Assembly: GCA_020746875.1 (NCBI GenBank)
Contig: JAGTJL010000008.1
Coordinates: 2,294,001-2,358,000 of the forward strand
Length of the DNA: 64,000 bases
Direction: 5' to 3'
DNA from: Rhexocercosporidium sp. MPI-PUGE-AT-0058
Lineage: Eukaryota; Ascomycota; Leotiomycetes; Helotiales
Shown here: one piece after another, positions 23,518 through 35,321 of the stretch
Position numbering within the stretch: position 1 is the first letter of the stretch
Layout of the letters: each line of letters starts with the position of its first letter
Notes under the pieces: generated by a model
What the model was told of the DNA's origin: nothing
Seen by the model: the letters and a program-made list of their open reading frames with translations, nothing else
Databases searched by the model: none
Position numbers and translations under genes: made by a program

Positions 23518-23638
23518 ATAATGCAGCTTATTAATGAATTTGTATGCACAAAACATCAGAGTAATGCAAGCTTCCCCTGGCTCCCTCTCTCTCGCTTGAC
23601 CCCTACTAGCGTGGCAAATGTCTCACCGGACGAAGGGA
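23518..23638 (-). repeat. right 121-bp inverted arm of piggyBac-like element 2
   Basis: Inverted copy of 21564-21684, ending CGAAGGGA next to TA. It marks the right edge of the transposon-rich compartment. Confidence 0.85.
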
Positions 23639-23846
23639 TAGTAGACAGAAGAGATTGCCTAACATTCTTCAATTTGCGGTGCAGAAGATCAGATTCTGAT
23701 TGTGACTGCTGTTTTTTCCTGGCCTCTGTACCTTGGAACCTGGCTCTCAGACTCTGATTGGGCGAAGCAATTCTGCCTAATCTCAGCTCCGAAGTGAGTT
23801 TACCCGTGTCTGACACACTCAAACTGTCCCAGAAGTCGGAATAGCC

Positions 23847-25411
23847 ATGGATGATAACCTCAAGCTTGAGATCTGCCCGCTAGACGTGCTTTTGGAACAA
23901 ATCCACGAATAATCTGGCCACCCAAAGTTACCAATTCCCCCCCACCAAGAACGATCCCTGGTACAATTCCACCCTTCATTCGAGATTTGCCACGAAGAGA
24001 CTGGAAACTTCCACCGAAATTTACCCTTCCACCACAACAGCCAACTCGAGAAATCCCACCAGACACTCTACTTCTGCTGAAAGCCTTGCAGATGCTTTGA
24101 GGCCTTTCTTGACGCTCGGATCTGATCTGACCCGGGCAAAGAAAGCGATGTTTGTGGCAAGCCCGATGCAATATGGCATACCCACAGGATATGACACAAG
24201 CGAATTCATTAACGAGGCCCTTTTCAAAATTGCCGATGGAACTCAGTCTGGGGACAGTCCGTCGTTCCGCCTTGGTGGACCGAGTTTCTTCTCAACGTTG
24301 AACAGGTATTGATACCTATACAAATGCCACCTAGTACAGTTTGTTTACAACTCCAGATACGTGGAAAATATCGCAAATAATAGTGGTCAGCAAGCTGTCG
24401 AAGCGGCTAAGAAGACTATGAAGAAGCGAAGAGAAATTCTGAAGCTGCTCTCCAAGACTTGATGATGGCATTCAACATAGCTCATGAAGATGACAACACA
24501 GCCAATCTACAAGACTGGCTCTCCGGAGACCAAGGATTGGGGTACAGGGAAGCGCTAGCGCGTCTGGCCAAATCCAGTACAGCTCTTCGACAAGTCGAAG
24601 GCGCTTCTCTCACTGACATCGCACGGGCGAGAGAGATGCTGAACTCTGCAAATGAAATCGGTGTTAGCAAAGAAGGGTAAGTATCAATCTTACCGAAATA
24701 CGTTACAAAGTAATCATCCTTCTCAGAAATAACATGCTATGCGCTCTGCGAGACATGGACACGCACGAAGAAGAGAGAACCTCGTCAGCGGGAGCTATCT
24801 ACCGCCCTCTGTACTTCATCGCTGGCTATCGAAGCACACCTAGGCTGGCTCCAAGAACAGCAGGAGATCTCCAATAATCCTTTGAGAATCCAGATCGATC
24901 CTATCGCGGCCTCAAATCTCAGGTGGGAGTCGTTGGGCTTTCCCTCAAGTCTTTTCACAAACACAAGCAGCTCTCCTCCAGCCTCCGGCAGTGTAGGAAC
25001 CGTTCCAGTTAAAGCAGACCTGACGAATTATTTTGGTGGAGGTAAAATGACCATATAATGTACTGGGATTGCTGCCTTTGATGTGTTACGCGGTCTGTGG
25101 AATATCGACAGTTTCCGCACTGTTCTGCCTTCCCTGAGTGCCACAGCAGAACCATCTCTCAGCAAGCAGATCTTCAAGCAACCAAGCTGCTTCTAGGATA
25201 TGATGTCAGCATCGTACTAGAGCTAAACTCGACCATCATCGTAGCATTGCAGCAAACGAATGGAAACTCGTTTCAGATGTTCCCTGACGTCTTTGGAGAT
25301 ATCCCTTTCTCGACCAGCGACGAAGTTGATGGCAAGACAGTGTTGAGAGCCGGTCTACCTAAGGCTAACGCGTACCCGTTTTTACTAGCTGTACTAGCCG
25401 AGAAAGTATAA
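23847..25411 (+). pseudogene. decayed multi-exon gene of unknown family
   Basis: Coding-like sequence runs on the plus strand across at least two plausible introns (24306-24356 and 24677-24726, both GT...AG). It cannot be read through. It begins in good start context at ATG 23847 but needs frame changes near 23895, 24410 and 24825 and around 25100-25190, and meets a TAA near 25056. Recognisable stretches are a Ser/Thr/Asn-rich N-terminus, a segment with FINEALFKIADG, an Ala/Glu-rich helical segment (SEAALQDLMMAFNIAHEDD), LCALRDMDTHEEERT, and a final open part ending at 25411. I recognise no domain. The multiple single-base lesions argue for a dead gene rather than sequencing error. It sits directly against the transposon island. 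Confidence 0.6.
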
Positions 25412-27600
25412 CTAGCTACGCAAAGAAATAGATCACATTGCTATCACTTTCCGGTGATGTATCGATATCACTCTCTCTAGCGAAAAGAACTGGCGCTGAG
25501 GATTCAATCACGACCAGAGGAGCCAGTCTATATGAATTTTAGCAAAGGTCTCATTTTACACACTCACCATTAACCACAAATCGAGGAATTCGGAACCCTC
25601 ATGAATATTTGTGCAGTGGAGGAACCGAGCTCTGGGATCTTGATGCTCGGTTTCTGGACACGGATGAGTAGTCACCACAGCACCTTTTTCAAACAGCGGC
25701 TGAGATACTGGTTTGGGGAATGACTTTTGATACTATTGATGCTGGTGTTCCACAAGCTATTTAAATAGCCCAATTTTCCTCAGTCTGTGGTCGTATGTGG
25801 CAGTAAGGTATTTATTTGATTATATATAGCATTAACAAAAGTTGGTACTTTAACTAAACGTCTATGTTTTTCTGCCTAAAGCTCAGTGTTAGAAATAAAG
25901 CTACGTAAACCTAGAAACTGCGACACAAATTATGATTTTAAATTTAATATCTTTTATATTAAACGGTAGTAAAATTAAAATACCTCGTAATCGTAGGTTC
26001 TCTTCAGTCTGCAGCACTACGGTACGCGAGACTCAATTCTGAACTGCAAGTGGTTAGATCTTAGAGCCTAGTCTAGTTTTACCCTGAGAACTCAGTGCTG
26101 CTTCGCTGTAATAGATTGCGCAAATGCATGCTATTTACTAAAGCGCGGATCGTTACTAGATCGCTTTTGCGTGGCTCAGCCAACGCTATTAATCCTCTCA
26201 CTACTGTGGATCAGCACACTATTGCACAGTAGATACTGTCTAAGTAGGTTGCATAAAGTTTTGATATCCCCTTCCAAAATAGTCATGGTCACAGTCTATC
26301 TTTCTGTTTGGTATCTGACTCAGGAGTTCAATTCCTTTGCATACACTTCTAGGAATTGCTTATTCTTCTTCCTTGGGAGTTGTTGAGACATTTATTCTGT
26401 ATTTCAAAGACAAAAGGCAAATTTTCAAGCCACGAAAACATCTCAAAACAGATCAAATTTAACAACCAACAAGAAACAGCTCAAATGATACCCTAACATA
26501 AGCTTTCTCAAACTCTAGCCTAGCCCGTAGAATTTCTCACTGTGGAGAACTGGTTAGCAAGATTCACCATAGTCGTGAGACAGCTAACCTGATCTCGAAT
26601 TTCTGGCAGCCTTGACCTCCTCTCACTTGTTACCTTCCTCGTTCATCGTCCATGCATTATCAAACTCTTTGACCTTTTCCACAGCCTCATCCAAAGGCGT
26701 AGTCTTTCCTCCAGCCTTACTGTCTGGAGGGGCTGCGCCAGAGCAACGCTCCAAAACCGTCGAATCTGCTCGGAGATACTCTTGGAGCATATACGATGGG
26801 TGGTCGTTGCGCTTCCTACAAGTTGTGGTTTAGCTTATGTACTTGTAATATTTGTTCGATGAGATATCCTACTTGCTGTTGTCGCGGAGCTGACGAGAAT
26901 ATGGAATAGAGGAAGGCATGATTTGGTTGGTTGTTGTTCAAAACTGGGTGCAAAAGTTGTCTTTGTTAAGTTTCCTTTTTGCAGTGAGGATAGTGATGGC
27001 AGCTCATCATTGTTATCTTCGAGGTCTTCTGCTCTTCTTATACATGACCTTATCAGCAAGATTGAGTTTTGATGAACAAAGAAGTGATATTGACATATCC
27101 AGATTCTTGAAATTTTGAGAATTATGCAGCTTTCATTAGATGATGTTGCGCTTTGGGGGCATTACCCCCATGCTATGGCAGGTTTGGTCATTTTGCTACA
27201 AAATTGTACAAATGGATTCGATTTCTTTTCGCTAAATTTCTATTCGAGGCTGAAGTAAGCTTGCGGTTATGTTCAACGAAGGTTGAAAAGAAATACTACA
27301 GCAATTAAAATATTCTGTCAGGGATAAATCAGAATAAACAGTCGAGGCGAGCTCTGCTTCATTCTACAGGACATGCATCTTGGGGGCGTAAGGCAAGGCT
27401 CAGCCACATGCCGAACCATCCAACGAGGCTCCTCCGCTTGAGAATGATTCTGCATCATGTGCATATCCAATATGTCACACGAATTCCTGGCCAACCGCAA
27501 TGTTTCATATTGCTACACCGCCCGCAGGCATGGTTCGAGAAACGCCCTGCTGCCTAACCAAACGTTGACATATCCTGGCAAAACCCGACGATAAACCATG
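25412..27600. other. 2.2-kb intergenic stretch, no supported gene
   Basis: Short ORFs (26171-26386, 26612-26833, 26918-27118) show no family motif or intron chain. A small AT-rich patch lies at about 25800-26000. A segment near 25770-25800 (cctcagtct...tatgtggcag) loosely resembles one near 32663-32700, possibly a weak dispersed repeat. Confidence 0.45.
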
Positions 27601-27601
27601 A

Positions 27602-27716
27602 GGACAAAACCTGGCGACAACCCTGGCGACAAAACCTGGGACAAAACCTGGGACCAAACCTGGCGACCAAACCTGGCGACCAAACCTGGCGACAAAACCT
27701 GGCGACAAGACTTGAC
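27602..27716. repeat. minisatellite, 12-13-bp unit, about nine copies
   Basis: Tandem variants of ACAAAACCTGGCG / ACCAAACCTGGCG run from about 27602 to 27716. Units differ by single bases and occasional loss of one base. The array lies about 240 bp upstream of the Clr5-ankyrin gene start and keeps all three minus-strand frames open, which explains several spurious ORFs there. Confidence 0.85.
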
Positions 27717-27954
27717 CACAGAAAGCCGTGACAGAACTCGGTGATAAAACTGGGGACATAATCTCGAATATTCGCGGTCATCTTTAGCAAGTCACGATTC
27801 GTACGCTCTGCCTTTTGGCTTGGTTGTGCTGCTGCTGATTTTCTCTTTAAGTCTGTCAATTATCTGTCAATCTTATCATCCTCTAGATAGTGTATCTGAC
27901 GAAGGCCACGCCCATAAATTCTGTATCGAGCCTTACTACCCCAATTTGTCAAAC

Positions 27955-30900
27955 ATGGATGCACAAAGGCGACGAATTCCTCCGAACGAGTGGGAAACTT
28001 GGAAAGAAACTATATTGGATCTCACTCGTCAAGAACCTAACCAGAAGGTGATGGCTATTATGAGAGATAAGCATGGTTTCGATGCAAGGTAATCACAGAT
28101 TTTTGCCTCTTTCCACCTGTTCGAGTTAACGACATTCGTTCTAGCCTTTCACAGTACGAGGCACAGCTCCGTCACTGGGGATACCGCAAGAACCTCTCTC
28201 CGGAAGAGTGGACAAATGTATTTGAGATTGTCGACAAGCTCAAATCCCAGCACAAGGAATTCAGGATACTTATCTCGGGTAATCCAGTTGGCGATGACAA
28301 AATTGAAAGAATGAGACGAAGATGCAAGAAACAGAGGAATACATATCGCACGATGCAAGGTAGTTTCATAACCACAGACTGTGCTGGATTTTAGCTAATA
28401 TCATGAAATATAGAACGTTCAGCCCGCCTACGGCACGCTTCTATCGAGGTCAGAGAGCCTTCTGGAAATTGGACCCCTTATGCGAATCCCGAAACCGTTG
28501 TGGGCTACGCGCAGAGCCAAATCCGCGAGCTATTTGCTTCCCCAGTTACCTCAGCTGTCGGCAACGGGACAATTGACACTGGTCTCAACGATGAACAAGA
28601 TCAACAAGGCCAAGTGTATGACAATGCTGGTGCTCTCGATATAGGGATGTCAATTGGTGTGCGAGTGCCACGCTATATGGGAATACCGCCGCCATCAGCA
28701 TCAGACCTCTCGTGCTTCGCTAGTCTTCAATACAACCATGCTGTCCAGGAAGAATCTTGGTTAGTCGCCCCAGAATTTTCGGACCTTATTCCACCGACAA
28801 CAACAAGTCAGCAGTTCCCACGGGGCGAATCATGGATGTTAGCCGGCAATGAGTCTGAGTTATCCTCCTTCTATGTGCCACATTGGGCCAGATCCCCCAG
28901 TCCACAGCTTTCAAGACTATCCCCAGCATTTGGTATGCTATATGATGTGGACGCGGTACCTTTACAACGTCTTATGAAAGATCTTGGCCTTCTAGGTGTG
29001 TATTCGATTCTATGTTCCATACTTCATGTTTTCTTCCTAGCCATAGCTCACGCCTGATTCTGAACTGATATCTAATTCCTCAACAGGAAACAATCCCATG
29101 GACTTGACTTCCGACAGTGCCCACTTCTCTGTTATTCCCAGCCCTATCATGGTCTTCCAGGCAGATATCATCGCATCTATGTCCGTAAACGACGCTACCC
29201 AAAGTCACAAAGTGTCGTCAGATGTGACCCGCCTCTTGTCGTCCCTCAAAGGCCTGCTGCCTAACCTAAATCTTCAAGTAGGTTACGACAGCGGGTATAA
29301 TCACATGATGGAAGATCAAATACTTCATACCACCCTCGTTACGACCTTGATATCTTCAACTGTCGACGGCTTTGCCGCTCTTGGGGATATTCCTATCCAA
29401 AGCGTGCTCAAATACTTAAAAAGATGCATGGATATCAAACTGCTATCGAAAGTATGCCACAGTCACGTTGGGAAAGCACTTGCAGAAAACCTTTTTCGAG
29501 CAGCTATTGAAGCTAAAGACAGAAGCGCTCTCAAGTGCATGCTGGACTTTCCTTGCATTGACATCAATTCAATTGTTTGCATTGTCGATGGCCAAAAGTA
29601 TACCCCGATTGGAAGGGCTGTAAGTCTCCAGGATCTTGGTATGGTCAAAATGTTCCTCGATGGCAGAGCCGAGGTGAACAAGACATGCGATCTGGACGCA
29701 TCACCTGGAGGTATACTTGGACTGCTCTTGAATACCACTCGCCGCAACGACAGAATTTCATCCGAATTTATTGAGATCGTTAAATTACTCCTGCGAGCTG
29801 GCGCCAAACTGCATCTTGATATTGTCAGACGCGCTCTACATGACTATAACATACCTGATCTCGCTTTTGATCTTGTTTCTAGTGTACAGGAAACTGACCA
29901 CTCGAATCTTATTCGTGATGATTTTCTGAGCCATATTGCGGTATATCTTGATGACGGACAAGCTACGCAGGCGACTAAGAATATTATTATGGCTTGCGAG
30001 CGGACCCAATGCCACAAATGCAGGACTGATTACCAAGAAGAGCTTGACTGGGCTTTGATACAAGGTGCAAAACGAGGCCACTTGCAACTTGTTAGATTGC
30101 TTCTCCTCCACTCGAAGACTCCACACAAAGCGCTGAGCGGCGCAATCAGATCAGGCATGAGTGAGGTAGTCGAGGCTATCCTCACACTGAAACCAGATAT
30201 CAATGCTCCTGCACATAGTATCGACAACCAGTCATGGGTGTTGGGATTGCCAGAATATTCTAGGTATGCTACAACATCATATGCGGAGGCCATTGAAGCT
30301 GGAAATGAAAGACTACTTCTCGAGATGGAGGATAAGGGGGCTCTTGAGCTCCTAAATCAAGGGGGGCGGTTTGAACCTGCGATCACTGCCGCATCCAAAA
30401 TTGGCAACATGGTGCATGTTAGGAAACTTCTCAAATCCTATCCTTCTCCCACACCTTCCCATATGAGCAGAGCGTTGTTATACGCTGTTGAAGAAGGCTA
30501 CGAGGGGGTTTTCCAGGCATTACTTGCAGCTGGCGCCGATGTTAATAGACCCAGCAGCTACGATCCTGTAACACCAAATGCCCTGTTTGCTGCTCTGTTG
30601 CGTCGAAACCTCGGCATGGTTAGGGCCATTCTGAGTGCAGATGTGATGGAAGGTCTCTTCCAGGAGATCAGATATAAGGGAAGAGACAGTTCCATATTTC
30701 GAGAAGCACTCAGATGGGGAAATGACATGATCGTCCATGACCTTCTATCCGCCCTTCCCAGTGGCACCCTGGGGTATGGAGACCTTTCTTTGGTCCTGGA
30801 TGCAGGACGTACGGCATTGTTTCGGTCTCTACTCAAGCGCGGAGCTGTTTCTGTTTTTGCGCTTACAGGTTGCCTTGAAATTGGATTAAGCCGAGGCGAT

Positions 30901-31842
30901 ACGAAATTAATTCAGGAACTTGTAGAAATGGGCGCCGATCCCCTGGACCTACAAATCTTTACCAAATGTTTGGACGAATATCCTAACATGCTACTGTCGC
31001 TCTGCAAACATGTGTCATTTCGAAAGAGTCATCATGTTGTACCCCGCTTTGGAACGGACGCGCTGTACCTTGCAGTTGCACGTGGGCAGGCGGGTCTTGC
31101 AGCTGTAACATTCCTTCTGGGTACTGGACTCATCGATGCGAAAAGCTTCCCCACCCATACCGCTATTCAGCTTCTCCCTCACAGCACACCTCTCGGGCAA
31201 GCCATCTACGTCAGTCGAAATGGCCAGCACTCCAACTTCGAGGTAATAAGGGAACTTCTTGACTATGGCTGCGATCCCAACAGCACCGTCACTCGCCCAG
31301 CGTACCCCACAGACAGCAGAAAAACAGCCCTCCTGGAAGCAATAAACACAAGAAGCGCGGACTTGGTTAAACTCTTGATCGACCGCGGTGCAAGAGTCAA
31401 CGAGGAGGCTAAACTGGGATTGAAGAGAACGCCTCTGCAAAAAGCGGTCGAGGTAGAAAGCCTAGAAATTGTAACTCTACTTCTAGAGCAGAAAGCCGAG
31501 GTCAATGCCAGGCCAGCGGATCGCGGTGGAGCGACAGCTTTTCAACTCGCAGCAATTCGAGGGAATTGTATCATTGCGGCCAAATTGCTTGAGAAAGGCG
31601 CGGATCTATTTGCTCCACCGGCCCAAATCAATGGAAGATGGCCTCTCGAAGGAGCAGCAGAGAACGGTCGATTTCAAATGATTAATTTTCTATGGCTGCA
31701 GAATCGAGGTTGTTTTGACCCTGAGGTGTGTCGAAGGGCGATGGAATTGGCGAAAGGGAATGGTTTCATGGCGTGTAGAGACGCAATTGAAGATTTCTTA
31801 CGGGAGAGGGAACGGGTAGCAGATTTTCTTGCTTTTACTTGA
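27955..31842 (+). CDS. Clr5-domain ankyrin-repeat protein
   Basis: Four exons are supported by frame and splice signals: 27955-28088, 28145-28359, 28414-28995 and 29087-31842, giving about 1228 aa. Residues 1 to about 60 form a Clr5 domain (IPPNEWETWKETILDL... then GFDASLSQYEAQLRHWGYRKN, completed across intron 1). A low-complexity middle of about 250 residues follows, then some 900 residues with many degenerate ankyrin repeats, clearest near the end (TPLQKAVEVESLEIVTLLLE, TAFQLAAIRGNCIIAAKLLE). Clr5 is a small N-terminal domain of filamentous fungi, often joined to ankyrin repeats, so a protein-binding scaffold role is inferred; the partner is unknown. The in-frame ATG at 27955 is chosen because the homology starts there. 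No signal peptide or membrane segment is seen. Confidence 0.87.
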
Positions 31843-33206
31843 TATTGGTTTTCAACGATGTACACTCGATTTTTGATCTCAAAGAAGTAGTAATCTCAAG
31901 TACGTCTTTCTCATCCTCTAGGATTTCAACATTGGTCTCTAGTTCACATCCGGTGATGTTGGGTGAACTCTACGTAAGGTGTTGTTAGACCTATTTTTCG
32001 TCATACAGTCTGTAAGCAAGTTGTAGGATGTCAAAAACACATACTCATAAAGTACTTAATTCCAACGGAGGGTGAATCCACGCACTCTGTGTAAAATGGC
32101 TTATTATCTCCGATACCTTTACGAAGCTCTTTCAATTCACCACAATTTTTACCCGTTACTGTCGGTGACTCACTCTTTCTGCTTACCAATCCCCCACCTA
32201 AGCATGCCTCTAGTCGTTGGTTATACAGTAATCTTATAATATCCTAATCGTGAGTTTTCTTGTTCTTTCAAATGCGCTTGTTCGCACGTGATACGTACAA
32301 CTGTGGGCGCTCTCACTTGACCATTTTTTAGATGCTACAATAGGTGATCGACTAGAATTACTGATGAGAGGAGTATAAAGGAAAACAGAGGCGGAAATTC
32401 GTGAATTTGTACATCAGCCCCAAAACAGGCTGGGCTGGCTCAAAAGCAGCGACACAAGTCAATATATCGCTTAAACCTTGCGAATATTGACGGGGAAAAG
32501 ATCCGAGATCAGAGCTTCATGTTCTCGGATTCAAGAGACGCGATCGGCTCACATGTAAAGTTATTGGGAGTGTGGTCTGAGATACGAGTTCATGAGATGC
32601 ATTTAAAAACGTTCTTGATGCCAATGCACCAAAAGCTGAATATATTGTCCAAGATGCCCCATTATCCTCAGTCTATTGTTGTTTGTGGCAGAAATTTGGT
32701 TATCTCATTCAAAACACGGTGTAAAAATCTGGATTTACTAACTAGCAAGATTAACACGCTAAGCTTTGACGCTCCTTTTAGTATTGCCTTTAAAGTATCT
32801 ATAGTGAGGTGAGACCGCAATCCGGCAAGAGTAGCCTACCTACCCTCATCGAACTTAGGCATTCGCGTCGAGCGACAATGAATCCAAGGCGCCCTCTCTT
32901 TGTGTATACTACCAGTGTAAAGCATGTATAAAATTGGCCAAATAATTAGGTAAGAAGTGGAGGAGTTACTCGTGTGCCTTTGCAAGGTCACCACTCTACA
33001 ATTCTGCGCTCACAGAACGAATCAACAACCACTAATCCGCCGGACGTGGCTGCGTACGTTAAAACCTAGCTGCTAGACGGCGCGTTGTCGATGACTGTCG
33101 AGACAACTTTCCTGTGATTGTATATTGCGATTCGATGCAAGTGCCTTCAAGAGGAGATGAGCAGGTATTCGTGGATGGTGACAATGTATGATGATGCTTA
33201 AATTCC
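31843..33206. other. 1.4-kb intergenic stretch
   Basis: ORF 32519-32812 has no recognisable motif. No RNA gene or repeat boundary was seen. It lies between the 3' ends of two convergent genes. Confidence 0.45.
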
Positions 33207-35321
33207 TTACTTGAGATGAAACTGCTTCATGGTAGATCCGTCTTGTGCCCGCCAGAACTCTCCCTCCATGATGCCATGAACATAAGCCTCGCCAATTACC
33301 TTATAACCTCCATCGCATGGACGGAGGATAATAGGTACTGAAGCTCCTTGCAGCAGGGCGATAGAATCCCCAACTCGAGACTGTGCATGGGCCATGCCAA
33401 CATATCCTTTCTCGGTCATCATCATCCTTCGACTAAGATACAAAAATTGAATTGCGTGCCAGAAGTCTCGTTCGATTTGGGCCGGATCTACGTTCATCGC
33501 ATTTTTGCTTTGGTTGTTTTGGACATCATCAAAGCCTGACTTTGGAGGTTTGACCCAGTTCTTCAGTCGTCTGTTGTAGTAGACTTCGGACTCTGCCGCG
33601 GATTTTATGGCCTCGATATATTCTGCAAGGATCCAAACAGGTTTTTGGGCTTCTTCGGAAAATAATGCCTGAAGTGCAAGTACTGATTTCTCCATGATTC
33701 GCATCATACTACTTTTCCATGGGTGGTTTATAACACTCAGGCAGATTGCCTTCTGCAGCTCGTCCTCGGATCCATAAACATTCTGTGAGATAGATAGACC
33801 AGGGTCCATGATTGCCGCAGAAGTATGCCCCTGCACATTTGCGTCCTCCTGGTACCCTTCCCATGGAAGAAATTGAGAAAGGCCATGGATCAAGTCAACA
33901 GAGTAGCCACTACAGGTCAATATGAGCCCATCCAAAGATATCAGTACTGCGGCACGAGAGTCTTCACATGCCCTGTAGCATTTCTCGTGATCCGCTTTCA
34001 GAGGCCTTGACAGCGTTCGAAGTTTGCGCTGAGACCATGTGTTGCCTTCTACATGTTTCCATAGGCTAGGCCAGTCAACAAACCAAGATGAAACATCGAG
34101 TCTCTTGGGAACATTGATAATTCCAAGGCAGGTGATGTCAATTACCTGCTCGCAACTGTCGCCAATCAACTTTGGAATGGTAATTTGGCGAATTAGAGTC
34201 TCAACCGGTACTTCGTAACTCGGCTCGGGTATCATTTGGGGACCGTCATACTGTATGGTCCATAGATTAGTATTTTCTCGATAAGACCCATTTCGCACCC
34301 AATATTTCCCGCAGCTCTCCGGGTAAAAAAATACGAGCAGAATCATGCTCGGAAGGTTAAGTGGATACAGGTCTTGAGAAATCGCTTACGACCAATCCAA
34401 GTACGCCAAACACTTTATCCCGAGGCTCGCTTGATTTTGATGGGCAAGACCAGCTCAGTATCTCTAGAAGATCCATGGTGGGTGATCTGGTAGCACCTGC
34501 TCCGTTGTTTCCCACAGCTGTCCGAATCATGTCGAGAGAGGACATATGATTCAGCCCCATGATGTAACGCCATAGAGAAGGGTTGTATCTATTGATAGTT
34601 CTCAAAGCCCAATGGATTGTTCCGATACCTATTGTATGTGATCCCCATAACAGTGTTGGATTTTGGGAAATGGCTAACTCCTGAATGACCCACGTTCTCG
34701 ACCAGTATGGCGAAGCAAATAGGGCTGCTACCGACGCCCACCCAGGAGATCTTTCCAGTTTGTCCGACTCGGTATTTGACAATTCTTTAGTCCTCATTTC
34801 GAAGACATCCTCAGGAACTGCGGATGCCAAGACTTCGAAAATTGAAATCGTTTCCTCGGTGTATTTTTGCTCCTCTCCAAGCCAGACCACAGTCTCATTG
34901 GCGTTGAAGTAGATGTCTCTCATTCTCAGAATCTGGTGACCATCTCATTCTTGTCACTCTGATTGATGCAGATAGCGTCGATCCAGACGTAATCGTATCC
35001 GCGTTGTGTCAATTCGCGCAGCGTACCTTCGAGAGACCTTATGATTAATAGCCTGCGGCTGTTGAGGAAGATTTCCACCATGTCGCTGACATCTCCCCAA
35101 CAATAGGAGAGGGCGCTATATGGCTGGATGCACCGAAATTTCGAGTCCCAGCGGAAATGTTCTATCTTGAAATTCATATCATCGAATGTCGATGGCGGAG
35201 GTAGTTTCAAAAGGCGTAGCTCCGAATCTCTGAGCGGCATATATCGAAAATTTAATCTCGTGAACCGTCCTGGAGATGACAAAAGGGTTGACTCATTATG
35301 GACTTGCGACTGGGATGACAT
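33207..35321 (-). CDS. HET-domain (heterokaryon incompatibility-type) protein with a one-base frameshift; possible pseudogene
   Basis: The first segment, 35321 to about 34945, carries the opening HET motifs (YSALSYCWGD, YDYVWIDAICINQSD). The domain continues in another frame from about 34940 (RMRDIYFNANETVVWLGE, WVIQELAISQNP, EPRDKVFGVLGL). The frames meet after INQSDKNE with no room for an intron, so one base appears to be missing near 34943. A 139-bp intron (34251-34389, GTAAGC...TACTAATC...CAG) joins the HET domain to the C-terminal exon 34250-33207 in frame, ending in about 348 codons without known domain. HET proteins control non-self recognition and programmed cell death. If the frameshift is real the product stops after about 131 residues. 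A sequencing error is the alternative. Confidence 0.8.

Larger units (their letters stand above)
21564..23638 (-). mobile_element. piggyBac-like transposon 2 (2075 bp) with 121-bp terminal inverted repeats
   Basis: The arms 21564-21684 and 23518-23638 are inverted copies differing at two positions, both transitions. Both ends begin TCCCTTCGTCCGG and are flanked by TA. The transposase lies on the minus strand and starts at ATG 23513, just inside the right arm. It belongs to the same broad family as element 1, and its ends begin with the same TCCC. Confidence 0.82.

Noticed and set aside
23248..23757. 169-codon plus-strand ORF
   Set aside because: Antisense to the piggyBac-like transposase start and running through the 121-bp arm; the minus strand carries the recognisable protein.
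27602..27716. possible CRISPR-like array
   Set aside because: Units are directly tandem without spacers, and the genome is fungal.
27505..27859. three overlapping minus-strand ORFs rich in Val, Gly, Arg and Phe
   Set aside because: They are kept open by the minisatellite, whose units contain no stop in any of the three frames.
28996..29086. separate Clr5 and ankyrin genes
   Set aside because: A GTGTGT...CAACAG intron joins both parts in frame, so one gene is more likely.
31015..31440. 141-codon minus-strand ORF
   Set aside because: Antisense to the ankyrin repeats; no independent motif.
34251..34389. second frameshift in the HET gene
   Set aside because: A GTAAGC donor, a TACTAATC branch-like site and CATACAG acceptor define an intron that restores the frame.
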